DNA of 64,000 nt from Tethya wilhelma. Taxonomy: Eukaryota; Porifera; Demospongiae; Tethyida; Tethyidae. This document shows positions 35,294-47,941 of this stretch, piece after piece. The stretch lies in assembly GCA_964030475.1 (NCBI GenBank), contig CAXIPT010000001.1, forward strand, positions 2,447,326 to 2,511,325. Direction: 5' to 3'. Position numbers and translations under genes: made by a program. The first letter of the stretch is position 1; every line of letters starts with the position of its first letter. Below the pieces are notes generated by a model. That model was not told the DNA's origin and did not search any database. It saw nothing but the letters and a program-made list of their open reading frames with translations.

Positions 35294-35616
35294 TGGCATT
35301 TATATCTGCTTCTGTTTCTTATGTTCACTCTGAAAGTTGCAATTTATTGGACCCTACTAGTGGTACACCTTTGCCAAACCATTGAGAGAAGTTAATTTGT
35401 TCTTCAGGTGTACAATTTGGTAGTGTTAACTGCTGTAATACGATAAGGCTTTCTGATGATAAAATTGCTGCTAATGTTTGAACTTCTATGAAGTTTAAAG
35501 TTGGGGATTCATGTGGGAATAACTGCATGGTGCAATAAAGGGTTATATATCCAGACAATCACAGAACTGACACCAGGTGTGCATATTACATAAACAACAT
35601 GATAAAAAAAAATTCG

Positions 35617-37606
35617 ACAGCCAGAAGTGATTGATGCATGTGCAGCAAGAATGAACCGTTCTGCAAAGAGGTCAAAGAAATGGAAATCAAAAAAGTCAAC
35701 AAAAGAACAGAAGAGGGTCTCACAGCAGAGTCTTCCTGAACCTGAGCCTCCTGTGTTTGAGCCTTATCACGAGTATGATGTAGAGGCTGAGAAGAGTGTA
35801 ATCGTTTACAACTTTGAAATAGCTGCCAAGCTGAAAAAGATTGCAGCAAAAATTGAAGATGTATGTATTATATCCAGCATATATAATGTTCATGTGCCAA
35901 TTATAATGATAGTGTTCTTTAACAGGCTCTGGATGAGCTAGATTCAACTGGTTTTTCAAATGAAGATGTTGACTTTGTAAGGATTGTGTATACTAGAGCT
36001 TTGAGTCTTAATCGTTAAAGATGGTAGGTTTCCACATACAATTTATCAATGTAGCAACAAAAGGAGCTGAAGAGGAGGCTCTCAGATGTTAATCATATGC
36101 ACCTGAATAGAGATGAAGTGAGTAAATTAATCTAAGGAGTGTATTCTAATGCTAATCATGAGACATCCATTTTACTTACAGATGCTCACTGAACTGAATG
36201 AGGTAAATCACACAATTGTTATAGCTGCATGTTTCAGATTGAATTTTCTCCCTGCACAGTCATTTACAGAGCAAATGCACATTCTCCATAGATATGTACA
36301 GGTAAGTGTACCCAACAGCTGCATGTGCATTAACATTGCTTACCATAATTATTATAAACCAGCCGCTGAAAGAAAAACTGACAGAGAGTGATATTGCTCA
36401 TGTGTAAGGATATTGCATTCAACCATTTGTGTGTGTGTGTGTTACGATATGTTTTTTCTTAGCTCAGAATCAGTTGTGTCCAAAGCAAATGGCCTACTAC
36501 TTCAAGATCTCCACATCACCGTAGAGAGGCTGGCAAACAAGCTGAGTGTGATGGATTTACCCCATCACAGTCCCAGTGAGGAGCATGTCCACACATTGGC
36601 ATCCAGAGAGGACCAAAGAGATGGGCTCATTCATCATCAGGAGAGAGAGAGCATGGAAACAAGGTCACAAGGAAGCAGGTTGATCTCAAACAACACACAC
36701 ATAGCAGCCGCTTTTAGTGAGCAAGAAAGAGAGGAGGCCCACCCGCAGCAGCACCACACACACTACAAGACACATGGAGACTCTGACACACCTCTGGTGT
36801 CAGCTCCATCAGATCTTCAATCAGCTGGAGAATCAATGGAAGCAGGCTCATTGCACAGAGGGCATCGAGACACAATGGACGTGGTGCTCTTACGAAGAAT
36901 AATAGTGTCCTCAAATTGGAACACACTTCTGAGGAATCTTAATGGATTCCAGAAGTACTGGAGCAAAGACTTTGAAATTCTCAAAGGTGTACTTATTACG
37001 GTAGGTTGTTTTGTATAAGCAAGTTAAAATGAAGTGAAAATCATTTTCTTTCAATAATACACAATTGCAGAAGGAGTCAATGCTTGAAGAGATCATAACT
37101 GAACAACTAGACAGAGCTATTAAAGTGATAGTAAGCACACAAAGTTAACATGCTACTCTATACATATTTTTGAGCTAAATAACACACATATGCACATGCA
37201 CACACGCATGCATGAACACACACACACACACACACACATACCAGTGGCGGATCTAGGAAATTGAATAGGGGGGTTCTAATGAATGCGCGCGGAGCGCGCG
37301 AAAAATTTTTACGTAGCCACGCCCACTTTCGGTCGCAACAGCCCCGCCCCTTTAGCACTCGTGAAGCTTAAATTTTGCCAAAAAAGACTGAAAAAAACGG
37401 CAAGAAAGAGACAGAAACTCTATATTTTTCATAAAAGACTAATATTCAGCGTGGTTCTGAGTTGCTTTTAGTATTTTTAAGTTGAAAGGAGGGTTCCATC
37501 TTGGCCTTTTCCAGTCTGCACAGTTAATTATAATGCGAGATCTCAGCTGAAAGGGGGGTTCCGTGGAACCCTTGAACCCCCCCCTGGATCCGCCACTGCA
37601 TACACA

Positions 37607-37648
<42 letters not shown>

Positions 37649-40600
37649 CACAACTAAAAATAGATGCTCTATCTGTCATTCCTTCAAACTATAGACACAA
37701 TCAAACAAATGGCAAAGTGAGTTTGTTGTATGAGCATGAAATGTACACACACAAACAATGTAGTCAATCAATATAACCTATCTGTTCTTGTAGCTCAAAC
37801 CTACAGATCACAACAAGTGAACTAACAAAAAATCAACAATTTACGGTATGAGCTCAGGAGATTAGGACTGTAGCTTTAGTTTGTGAGCCTGAGTGCATGA
37901 TAATGATGTGTATGTACAATGAATGATACAACAAAACCATGGCCCATTAGATGGAGGATGGAGGAGAAGACATTGAAGATATTGTCACAGCTCTGGTTGA
38001 TTTTGCAGAGCAAGGAAGTGGTCAGCTTAGTACATACTTGTTGGGCGAGCCGGAGCGAGCCCACCCTAGTGTGCTGAACGGCAATTTTGTCTGTTTGTCG
38101 TGTCGTTCGTTCTTCTAATTGTTCGCATGCCACATTACGTAGAATAAAAATTTAAACTTACGGTATGTTATGAGTGCCACCACGTGTTGCAATGTGCATG
38201 CCTAAGGATTCGTTTCAAATTTCCATGAGGAGACGTCAATGTCTTTGGCTACAAAAGTTTTTGCTTGCATTGAAATGGATAGTTCTCATGAAAGAAGGCT
38301 CCAACGTCGAAGAGATCTCTACAGGGAGCATATGGAGCGAGAAACGCCTGAGCAACTTGAAAGAGAAGCCAGGCGCGCGAGACGACGAGAGCCTAACAGT
38401 TGTGAAGCAGGTATCATAGTTTAATATTACCTAAGAAGGTAGATGAGGTTGTCAGATTCAGTATAATATTATTAAACCCACAGAAAGAGAAAGAAGATCA
38501 AGAGAGAGAATGATAGAAGATTGAGAGAGACAGCCCCTCAGAGAGAACACAGGCTTGAGCGAGATAGCTCTCAGGCTAATGATAGAAGATTGAGAGAGAC
38601 AGCCTCTGAGAGAGAACACAGACGTGAGCAAGATAGGTCTCGGGCTTGTGCAAGGAGGTCTGATACAGCACCAGCATTATTTGGGCAACCAGCTGTGATC
38701 CAGAAGATGAAAAACTTTCACCAGACAATATCAGAAATTGCTTATCCTACTTGTGATACGTGTTTGGAATGTTTCACAAACCTGTCTGTGTCAGCTCGGC
38801 CCAATGGTCAGTCTGTCGAGTGTAGGAGGTGTTCCATGGACAAGAAGGTTCCAAAGTTATACTCTTGGGACCCTGGCTTTGTGCCTCCACAATTGCAGGT
38901 TAGCCTGTAGCTTAGCTCAATGTTGTAAGTGTTGGATGATATGTGCACATATTCTTATTCAGGAATTAACTCAAGTGGAAGAAATGCTGGTGTCTGCTGT
39001 CATGCCGATCATGTCCATCTACAGGCTACCTCAAGGCCAGTATGGTTACAGTGGACACGTCATTAACATCCCACAAGATGTGTCGTCATTTGCCACCAGT
39101 CTCCCAAGATTACCACCAGAAGTTGACATCCCGGTGGCTAGGAAAGAGAGAGAGAGACCAGACACACATAAAGACTTTCGTGTGCATAGGAGGCGTGTAG
39201 AGCAAGCTTTGACCTGGTTGCTTGAGAACAATGTCTACTACCGGGCCAGTGGAATCGGATTGAACACACAGGCCTTATCTAAAACCTACCAGAAGATGGT
39301 GACCTCTCTGACCTTGTATCTATCCAACCTCAAGAATCAGAGGTCACTCAAGCAGCACATGCCTCACAGGAAGATCCTTATGAAGCTCACCTGCCTACGT
39401 ATCCATAGCAATGCACAAATTTAATTCTCCATCACCACCAACACGTGTAACTTTACTACTACGCATGCGTCTAACAGCAACATTTGTGCATGCGCCAACA
39501 TTAATTATCGTCGCGATCGCTCCGGCTCGCCCTTCAATGCACGGTGCATTCCCCTAGTAATGTATTAAGACACTAAGAACTTACTGACAATCTGAATTCA
39601 AAACAGAAGCAACACTTCAGCTTCTTGCAAAACTAGATGACTTTCTAATCAAGAGTGAAACACAAAGTTCTCAAAAACTGTATCAAGGTATTAGATTCTT
39701 AGCCTACACAGCCATAATTATGCTGCAAATAATAGAATTGCGATTTCCCACTATAATTTTATACAGTCATTCACACAGCAGATGAGCTGCATGACAAATT
39801 TCTTTGCTTTATGAAAATGGTAAGCCACAGCTATATAAGCATGCACACACTTTGCGACAGCCAGGCACACAATACATTGCACACACTTCCCTATATACAG
39901 CTGGGAGTAAAGGTTCCACCTCAATCTTTATACAAGGACTGGAAACTGATGAAACAAGGAGAAGGCAAATGGTGGATGGTAAGCTGCTAGTTGCATTTAT
40001 AATTAATTTGTGGTGAATGCATCACATACTGTAACATCATTTATAACCTTCAGAAAAAGTTCACTATATTAACAAGAGATGCTCTGCATCAACCTTCAAG
40101 AGCTGAAGAGAATACATCTGTTGAAGAGGTGCCACATTCACCATACAAGAGTAATGCCCAAGAGCTGAGTGCCAAGATATCATCAGAAGTTCTCGGTGAC
40201 CACAAACGCTTTGAACTCCCAGCCCCAAAGTTATTTTTGGAGCTATCAATGACAAAGCCTTCTGAAAGGGAACCACAACCAACAAATCCAAAGCTGAAGA
40301 GGAGGATCTCAGTACAAAGCAGTGATGCAAACAGTAGTGACTTTAGAAAAACAGAGTTCAATCTAGCAACAACTGATGCACCACTTCGAATTCCCAGCGG
40401 TAGTAGTACAAGAACCAAGAGAGCCACGAAACATGACAAAGAAGAAAAAGCTCCACCTAAATTGAGTGGGAAAAGAATAACTAGACCCAAAACATTAAGG
40501 AAATCACACAGCACCAGGGATTATACAATGGACAGGATGTTGTTGAGCAGTGCAAGAAAAGGACAAAAAATGAGCTTGCAGCTTCCAAATATCCATCAGA

Positions 40601-40686
40601 AAAGACAACCTTCAGCACGAAAGCAAGTCGTTCAAGAACGCAAAATCAGTGCTGACTTGAAACTCAAGACTTTAGTTAAGCAATAA
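35617..40686 (+). CDS. Unidentified multi-exon coiled-coil protein, hosting two transposons in introns
   Basis: The first visible exon is about 35617-35860, and an upstream exon near 35520-35570 is possible because the frame is open before the first Met (35651). Further exons: 35926-35976, 36055-36117, 36181-36201, 36260-36301, 36362-36404, 36463-37001, 37072-37131, several tiny exons around 37690-38020, then after a Helitron-like insertion about 39600-39690, 39770-39820, 39900-39980 and 40055-40686 (stop). Seen: a basic head (NRSAKRSKKWKSKKS), heptad-like helices (QQKELKRRLSDVNHMHLNRD, SFTEQMHILHRYVQPLKEKL), a disordered middle, and a Lys/Arg-rich tail. No enzymatic motif. A ciliary or cytoskeletal role would fit but is a guess. 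The exon chain in the 37.6-40 kb part is tentative. Confidence 0.5.
37242..37598. mobile_element. Non-autonomous DNA transposon with CAGTGGCGGATC ends
   Basis: Left end CAGTGGCGGATCTAGG, right end CCTGGATCCGCCACTG, a 16-bp inverted repeat with one mismatch. 357 bp, no coding capacity, GC-rich inner part (GCGCGCGGAGCGCGCG near 37286). Inserted among CA repeats in an intron of the coiled-coil gene. Ends of this type occur in widespread animal DNA transposons, probably hAT-like. Confidence 0.75.
37606..37646. repeat. (CA)n microsatellite next to the transposon
   Basis: Uninterrupted CA tract flanking the right end of the element at 37242-37598; a shorter CA tract flanks the left end. Confidence 0.85.
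38039..39557 (+). mobile_element. Helitron/Helentron-like element with DUF6570-type coding sequence
   Basis: The left part holds GGGCGAGCCGGAGCG (about 38043) and the right part its complement CGCTCCGGCTCGCCC (about 39518). The 3' end has a stem of AATGCAC and GTGCATT (39536-39550) followed by CCCCTAG at 39557, the hairpin-then-CTRR end of rolling-circle elements. Inside are spliced coding pieces: Arg/Glu-rich repeats (RRLRETASEREHRREQDRSR), a Cys-rich patch (CDTCLECF then CRRCSMDKK), and the helitron-associated block EEMLVSAVMPIMSIYRLPQG with GYSGHVINIPQDVSSFA. No Rep or helicase region is present, so this is a truncated, non-autonomous copy. Confidence 0.8.
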
Positions 40687-40841
40687 GGGGCATCATGATT
40701 TACATTGTGACATGCATGTAGAATGGCATCAACACACTAGGACACACACATAAATAATAATAATAATACATCATATTGTCTAAGAGCAAGTTAAAAAAAA
40801 AAAGAACCAACCACCTTGGAAGTTAAATTTGGAGTTAAAAT

Positions 40842-43800
40842 TCAGTCTAAAACAGTGAATGCATCTAACAAATTTTTTACAAGTTTACTTGGAACTGAGG
40901 AGTCTCTGGGTAGCCCTAGAATGTCTTCTTGCAAACTCTTCAGATGTGAATAGCATGTGTGACACTTTTCATATCTACAACAGACAGAATGAATACTAAT
41001 TAAAGGGGCATGGGGGTGGGACAGAGATGTGAAGCTAACCATCCATTACCTTTCTTCTCTGATAAGATCCACCGCTCCACCATGAGAGGGTGGAGCAACA
41101 ATGTTAGAACGGACGACCGGTCCAAAACTTTTTAGTATCAACTTTACAGTATTGCAGCCACAGACAGCGTACGAGGAATACTTGCTCTTCAACAGTAACT
41201 TTAGTTCGGGCAGTACTATCAACGCCATGTCAAGGTTCCACAGGGTTCTGTGACAACAAACAGGAACAGAGTGATTGCTATGAGCCACTAGGAGGTGACA
41301 GTAGTGTTAAGAATCCATAGCTATACCCTCCTCCTTCATCATTTTGCACCTACGTGCACGGTGAAGGAGGAGGGTCTAGACTAGGAATGACAGAGAACAA
41401 TACCTTTTTAATAGTAGCACATTCAACAGGTCCACCAGAGCAGACTGGTTACCTGAGTTGATAACACTTTCAAGAGCAGTCTGTGGAGTGAAGGTGAAAC
41501 CACAGCACACAAACAAAATTATAGCAAGTCATTCAGTTCGGGTTAGGATAGAATTACACTATTAGACTTTTCCCGGTATGCTGACATTTTGGCCAGCCTG
41601 CCCATATACATAGGAGGGAAATAGCATACCCCCCCACACTAAATATGGGTGGGAAAGGTCTAATGGTGTAATTTTGTACAAGCCCATTCAGTTGATATTG
41701 ATCAAGTGTGTACCTTTGGTCCACCCATCGACCATTCACTGCGGGCACTATTGAGTGTATCCAACCTGCTCTTGAGTATCTGACAAACATCACTATGATC
41801 TGCATGAGGTGAGAGCCTACAATAACAACTACAGTACTCGTTTGATCGCTCTCACATACTTGTTGAGATTTCTTTCATAACATTGGGGTCATTTCTTGTC
41901 GGCTTACTCTACAAAAATAAAACAATAAACAATGCAATAATATAGAGTATATACAAATCTACTACCTACATAATTGTATATAGTGTACAACAATTCATAA
42001 GCTTACAATAGGTTGATGCATAAACTCTCGGATCATGTCAGCTTGTCTTCCCTCCTTCACGTCATTCGGCTGAGGTTCAACAGCTACTGGTGGTGTAGGT
42101 CTCTCAACTAGCTGACGGATGACAGGATCGGGTTGCACATCGGTGTGTCTATTGGCCACACCTATCGGCCGATCACTCCTCGATCCGGCCTGAGGAGCAA
42201 CGGGTGTTGGAGCCTGTGGGAGTATGTTTGGATGGCTGTACCTCTCGCTAGGAGGGCTATCATCAGGAGGGACAAATGGAGGCTGGAATTGTTTTGGAGG
42301 AGTTCGAACTGCAGTTAAACAAAAACTTTTGAGATCACACACAAACACAATATCGTCCTTCCACATTGGTGTCTCATGCGACTCTCAACACACCTAGTTT
42401 TTGTCTTGCTGCAAAAAGCTCTTTCCGGTCATCATCTTTCAGCTGACTGGGAGGCGAGTCTTCACCAGTCTCTGGCTTCCTCTCCTCTGCGGGAGGAGGG
42501 GGTGTCTGTGAAGATGCCTGGGTGTGGGGTCTCTGGATAATAGTCGGCTGGGACGGAACCTCTTGCTGTTGGAACTCAAACATACGACGACCACTGCAAT
42601 AATTATGGCAATGGAGGCATTAGCCTTTTCATGTACATGCAACTGATAGTGATGAAGTAGCACACGTACCTTGCAGAGAGGGGAGCTGCTTGGTGTGGTG
42701 TAGCTGAAGACTCACCAGAAAATGGACGTATCAACTATTTTGAGATTGTGTACAGTCATGTCAAACTGTACTGCACACTTCAACACCCAATTCCTTACCT
42801 TCATATCAACACACCACAAGCTAACATTTGTCTGTGAAAAGGTTGCACCAATCTGCAGGAGAGAAAAGAGGTAATACAAAATCAACACAAACAGCAACCA
42901 ATATCATACCAGTTGTTCTCCTGAGATTGCTAAATCAGCCACCTTTCCCCAACGAATGGGGAGCACCTCATGGGTCACCATTGGCTCCCAACCATACACC
43001 TATCAAGGAACCACAATTTCACAATCCAATCAGACACCAAATAAGTCAGGGGCTTACTCTCAGTGATTCTTGAGACCCAGTGAACATAACTGCTCCATCT
43101 GGATGAAACTGCAGACATCGTATACCACTAGAATCCACTGGTGTTTCACACAACAAGTCAAATCTCTCCAAATCCCAGAACTTGGTGGTTCTGTCAGCAC
43201 TGCCAGTGGCCATGAGAAACTCCTTGGGGTGGAACTGGACTGAGGTCACTGGCCCTGTGTGAGCTGTGCACTCGTGGATCATTCTACCAGCACTCAAGTC
43301 CCACACCTACAAGAGAGAGAGGGAGGAAAACAATAACAGAAGACAATGGTTTCATCTCAAGGTTCCTCTCTATCAAGGCTTTCTAAGCCCTCTCCTATTT
43401 TTGTATACAACAAAGAATAGAGTTGACATGCAGCTATTGTGCTATCTGCTTCACACACTACTTGCTTCAAGCTCCCCTCCCCCTCCCTACCTTTGCAGTT
43501 CCATCATCGCTGGCTGACACCACCCATTTACCGTCAGGACTGAACTGGATGGCATTGATGACCTCTGTGTGACCCTTATAAGTGAAGATACATCCCTTTC
43601 TCCTCACGTCCCACAACTACAGTGGGGAGGGTAATAGTTGATGAGAGCACGTTTGAAACACAGATACTAAACCATCCTCACCTTTAGATTGGTATCCATG
43701 GAACCAGAGGCTAATATGTCACCATAGCGATGAAAATCGAGACTATGGATAGCCGCCTTGTGGCCACTAATGGAACGGACCACTGTGTATGTGTGTAGTT

Positions 43801-44397
43801 GTATCAGTGCTGGGTGTATACCATGTCTAATCTTTGCAAAACAGACTTCAATTAACCTTTGTCCTCTTCCAAGTCAAACACTTTGAAGACGCCAGACTTT
43901 GAGCCAGCTCCGACCCAATTCTCACTGTTGTTGAAAGCAACACTTTGCACGGGAGAAGTCATCCCAGAGATACTCTTGTTGGGCGGGAGATGTGTGCATG
44001 TTTGAGTGCAGTATTTGAGTTTTAGCATGTCTGGTATACCATCATACATACCATGATGTTGTTTGGCTGTCCAATAAGCCACAAGTTGATTCTCCTGTCA
44101 TCTCCACCAGTTGCTAGCATGCGGCCACTGATGGGTGTCAATGCCAGACAGTTGACACAGGAACCGTGTGCAACAAACTCAGCTGAAGAGCAAAACAAGA
44201 TAGACTCATGTACATAACACAACAGGGCTAGTGTGTGCACAAAAAAGTTGTATTTTTTTAAAGCATGTATTTCCAAATAAAGCCCACCACAAGAAGTTTC
44301 TTGTTGCCAAGGCCACAAATACAAGATGTACTAGACTCTAGCTACTTGCGACACACTTACAGAGTTTCCAGTTGCTTTTAGTTCTTGATACAGACAT
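40842..44397 (-). CDS. KATNB1: Katanin p80 WD40 subunit B1
   Basis: Regulatory subunit of the microtubule-severing enzyme katanin, targeting it to centrosomes and spindle poles. Exons on minus start 44361-44397 ([12 protein letters not shown]), 44052-44182, 43857-43974, 43682-43782, 43491-43616, 43058-43306, 42910-42999, 42799-42852, 42670-42710, 42394-42593, 42007-42309, about 41860-41908, 41714-41799, 41404-41480, 41050-41247 and 40842-40974. The first half encodes six WD40 blades ([24 protein letters not shown] repeats, [19 protein letters not shown]). A Pro-rich linker follows ([19 protein letters not shown]), then the conserved con80 domain that binds the p60 ATPase ([20 protein letters not shown] and [18 protein letters not shown]). 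Architecture and length fit the family. Confidence 0.93.
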
Positions 44398-44513
44398 AGC
44401 AGCGTCTTTCTCGAAAATATAAGGTAGCGTATTTTGAACTTTACCGCCCTCTGGAAACCTTGCAAATTTTCACTGATTTTCACATGACGTCATTATTTTA
44501 GGTGCTCCTCAAA
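44398..44513. promoter_or_regulatory. Very short divergent promoter, KATNB1 / C8orf82
   Basis: Only 116 bp lie between the two start codons. It contains CACATGACGTCATTATTTTA (about 44481-44500) with the palindromic core TGACGTCA, a consensus CRE/ATF site. Both transcripts must initiate within this interval or in the first exons. Confidence 0.65.
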
Positions 44514-45307
44514 ATGATAAGGGTACATCCACTAGTAAGAAACTTTGTGAGATCATGTGTGAGCTATGTGCAGGGCCAGTCACCTTCTTCTAAAACAAGA
44601 GAGTACTTCTACTACATTGACCATCAAGGACAGGTATTATCAACTGTGCTTGCAGCTTGTCCCAGGTCCCAACATCTCAATTTGAGATGTTGTATGAATT
44701 ATTAAAAAGCAACTATGCAAGTTGCTAGAAACTTGTTACTATGTGTATGTTTGCCTGCAGATAATTAATTCACTCTATTAGTTATTGTTTTGAGTTAAAA
44801 CTGTCTTATTTGAGTCATAACTGTATGTTGACATTTGAGTATTTTCATGTGTGTGCTTTATGCAGCTCTTTATGGATGATGCAAGGCTAAAAAATTTCAT
44901 AACCTGCTTCAAAGGTTAGTCAACAAAAGTACCAAGATAGTGAGACGTGTTCAATGCTTGTTCCTACAACAGACAAGAAGTTTCTGGCTTTCTTCTTCAA
45001 GGGAGTGAAACTGAACACAAGCGGTCGTTATGAGGAAGACTTCCCTTTCATCTCACCTTGTGGGAGAGAAATGAACTACATTAGATGCAATGATGTTCCA
45101 ATAGTGTACACACACCTCTTGGACTCAAATGGAGAGGTCATCCAAGACATTGAGAACCATGGAGGTGATTCCAAGGACAGCAATGCAACTAGTGAACTAG
45201 TACACAAATTTAGTCCACCACCTTCAGAGTTGCTCTCTTACGGAGGCACAGGGGGTGTATGTTGCCCAAAAGTGGTAGGGTGTATCATGCTGGGCTGGAC
45301 AAGCTAG
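44514..45307 (+). pseudogene. C8orf82: C8orf82/UPF0598-like gene, last exon frameshifted in this copy
   Basis: Small conserved animal protein of unknown function, probably mitochondrial (N terminus MIRVHPLVRNFVRSC is basic). Exons 44514-44633 (ends YYIDHQGQ), 44866-44914 (LFMDDARLKNFITCF), and 44973 onward (KFLAFFFKGVKLN, YEEDFPFISPCGREMNYIRC, VIQDIENHGGD). Compared with the second copy at 57512-58029, this exon lacks about 34 bp near 45251, just after SYGGTG. That shifts the frame and stops it at 45307. Homology then ends near 45312. The family C terminus is therefore missing unless the assembly is wrong here. Divergent partner of KATNB1. Confidence 0.8.
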
Positions 45308-45312
45308 GAAGA

Positions 45313-45690
45313 GTGCCATAACTATTTTAGACATCATCTGTACACCACCCTCCTTTTTGCAAGAAAACCCTACAAATTTTCACCTTCACTGATTCCAGAT
45401 GACATCATAGTGATTATGATACACACAACTTTATTGCCAAAGAGCAAAAAAGGAGAAAAAACAACTAGAAATACAAGAAATAAAACCAATCATTATAAAG
45501 TATAGTTAAAACTATCACAACAGCATATACATGTAGGTTTACAATGCTTTATGCTAAAGAACTTGGCGAAAAAAGCTAGTCCCACTTTTGCCACGTATTT
45601 AGTATACCCATCAAAATTCACATTTCTGTCTTTATCTGTACATAACTATAAATATTATTATGTTGACATTTGAATATTTAATCATAATTA
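45313..45690. other. Spacer between C8orf82 copy 1 and phosphatase gene
   Basis: AT-rich sequence. A piece near 45590-45640 (CTTTTGCCACGTATTTAGTA, then TCTTTATCTG) resembles the last exon of the phosphatase gene (45760-45803) in diverged form, possibly a degenerate duplicated 3' exon. Confidence 0.4.
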
Positions 45691-46202
45691 CTAAGGGGTT
45701 GCCTCCTCGAGGTCAGAGTCTGGTGATTCGATTCTCAGGTCAATCAGTGCGACTGTTGCCATGTACTTAGTGAATTCATCAAAACTCACTCTCCCGTTTT
45801 TATCTAATACACAATGTAATGACTGATCACATGACACTCACATGATCAAACTATCGACAATACCTGTGTCCATATCTTGGAGCAGTTTGTTGACTTCACT
45901 AGTGATGACTGGGGAATGGGTGTTCCTGGAATGGAATAAAATATCTCACTCTAAACTTTCATTCTCTGATCCACTCCAACAGCGATAACACTGACCCTAA
46001 TTCCAGTGCAAAGTCCTCCAGTTCTTTGAGACCGATTGCTCCAGCCCTGTTCTTGTCAATGGAGTCAAAGACCAGCCTCAGTTGCTTGCTGTCCTGGTCT
46101 CCAATCTTGGACAACAGACTCCTGCAATGGAAGCATATCAGTACATATTTCCACACATCCCCCACTGGCTATACTCCCCTCCTGGCTACACTCCCCCTGG
46201 CT

Positions 46203-46240
<38 letters not shown>

Positions 46241-47873
46241 AGTGTGTACCTAGATATAGAGTGGGACAGAGACTGCTGCTGCTGCTGCTCAGGTGGTTCC
46301 TCTGTTCCTTTGATACTGTCTTTGTTGTCAAGTGGCAGAACTGGCAGAGGCTCAGGACTCGGGGAACTCTTCCTGCGAATCAACTGCAGCCGTCTGAGCG
46401 TGTTCATGTTAAATGATAAAGACTCCTCCTACACACATACATTGTGAGATACTTACCCAACCACCCTGGTCAGCTTCCTGATGCTCTCCCAGCCAGGGTG
46501 TACCTCATTCACGGAGTCTTTCCTCAGAGCTGCTCTGAACTTAAGGCTGCCTCTCTCCCCTGTGTGCCCTTGTCTCAACATACATAGACTCTGCCTACGA
46601 AGCTCTCCAGTTCTTCTTGAACATGAGCCAAGATTTATGGTGTGCAATCGCGAGGGCAAGTTATGTTTCAGGACAACCTCATCGCCACCAGTTCTCAACT
46701 CCTTGTCTTCGTGGATGGTAGGAGTATTTCCAGGGATATTGACAACCACTTGCCTCCTTTGTTTCTTTAGCCGTCTCTCTTTCTCTTCAGCTGTGAACTC
46801 ACTGACTTCCTCTGATGGAAGACTCTCTTTCTCCACTGATTCTTTCTTTACATCATTGTCTTTTGTTTCCTCCTTTTCAGCCTCCTTCTTTTCATCTTCT
46901 TTTGTTACCTCCTCCTCCTCTTCTGTTGTGTCTTCTGGAGTTGGCTCCTTCAAAGGATTGGCTTCAACCAGGACACTCTTCTCCTCTTGTTGAGGTTCAC
47001 TTTCAATTTTAGCAGCAATGTAAGGGGCACTCTGAATTTCCATCTCACCAGAATGAGAGAACTTGAGAATCTGAAATGAAACAGTCAAGTATGTATGCGC
47101 ATGTTTATAGATATGACATATGACTACCTGAACATCATCGCTGCAGAAGATCATCACAGCACCCTTGTTGCCATGGGTACCACAGTAGTTGGAGGCTGAG
47201 AAGAGTGTTGTGACTAGGGGAAAGGGATAGGTGACCACCCTGTCGTCAGAGTAGTCAAACCCCACCCCCTCTTCCTTACACTGGTGGGCTCTAATTAGAC
47301 CCAGCAGGTTGTTGGCCTTCAGGAACCGGTAGAGAGCTGCGTAGCCATAGAAATAGGAGCAGCCACGAGGTGGGTTGGGCATGTAGTCAATTTCCAGGAA
47401 CTGAGGAAGGAGACAGCATTTCACGGATCATTAGCAGCCACAATATGTTTACATTTTATTACATCTACAGAATATTGTACCATGTTCTTTGCAACCCCCC
47501 TAGCAACGTACCCCATACATACAGGGTAAAGAGATGCTATGGGTGTATGAAAACAAAGGGGAAATTACTTTAACATATAATATCCAAGTTTTGTGAAACT
47601 TGTAATTCAAGATGTAAATCAATAATACAACATTGATTGTCTCTCTAAGCTGGCCACACAGATGTGATCTAACCTCTACGAAGTCACTCTCTGACAGCTT
47701 GTATCCAAGGACATCTTCCCTGAGGGGATCTGACCAGATGAGGTCACAGAACGGACCTGTCATTGGAGGCTCCGTGAAGCGATCAATGGCTTCAAGATCA
47801 GAGAGAGAGTGAATCTTAGGACCTGCGATAGCATGCACACATGCACACACACACACACACACACACCACACGT

Positions 47874-47941
<68 letters not shown>

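Noticed and set aside
37158..37651. Short open frames inside the CAGTGGCGGATC element and CA tracts
   Set aside because: They lie in a non-coding MITE and microsatellites, with no protein-like composition.
46481..46993. 170-codon plus-strand frame opposite the phosphatase linker
   Set aside because: It mirrors the Glu/Lys-rich minus-strand exon, which is in phase with the phosphatase; its Ser/Leu-rich composition is a by-product.
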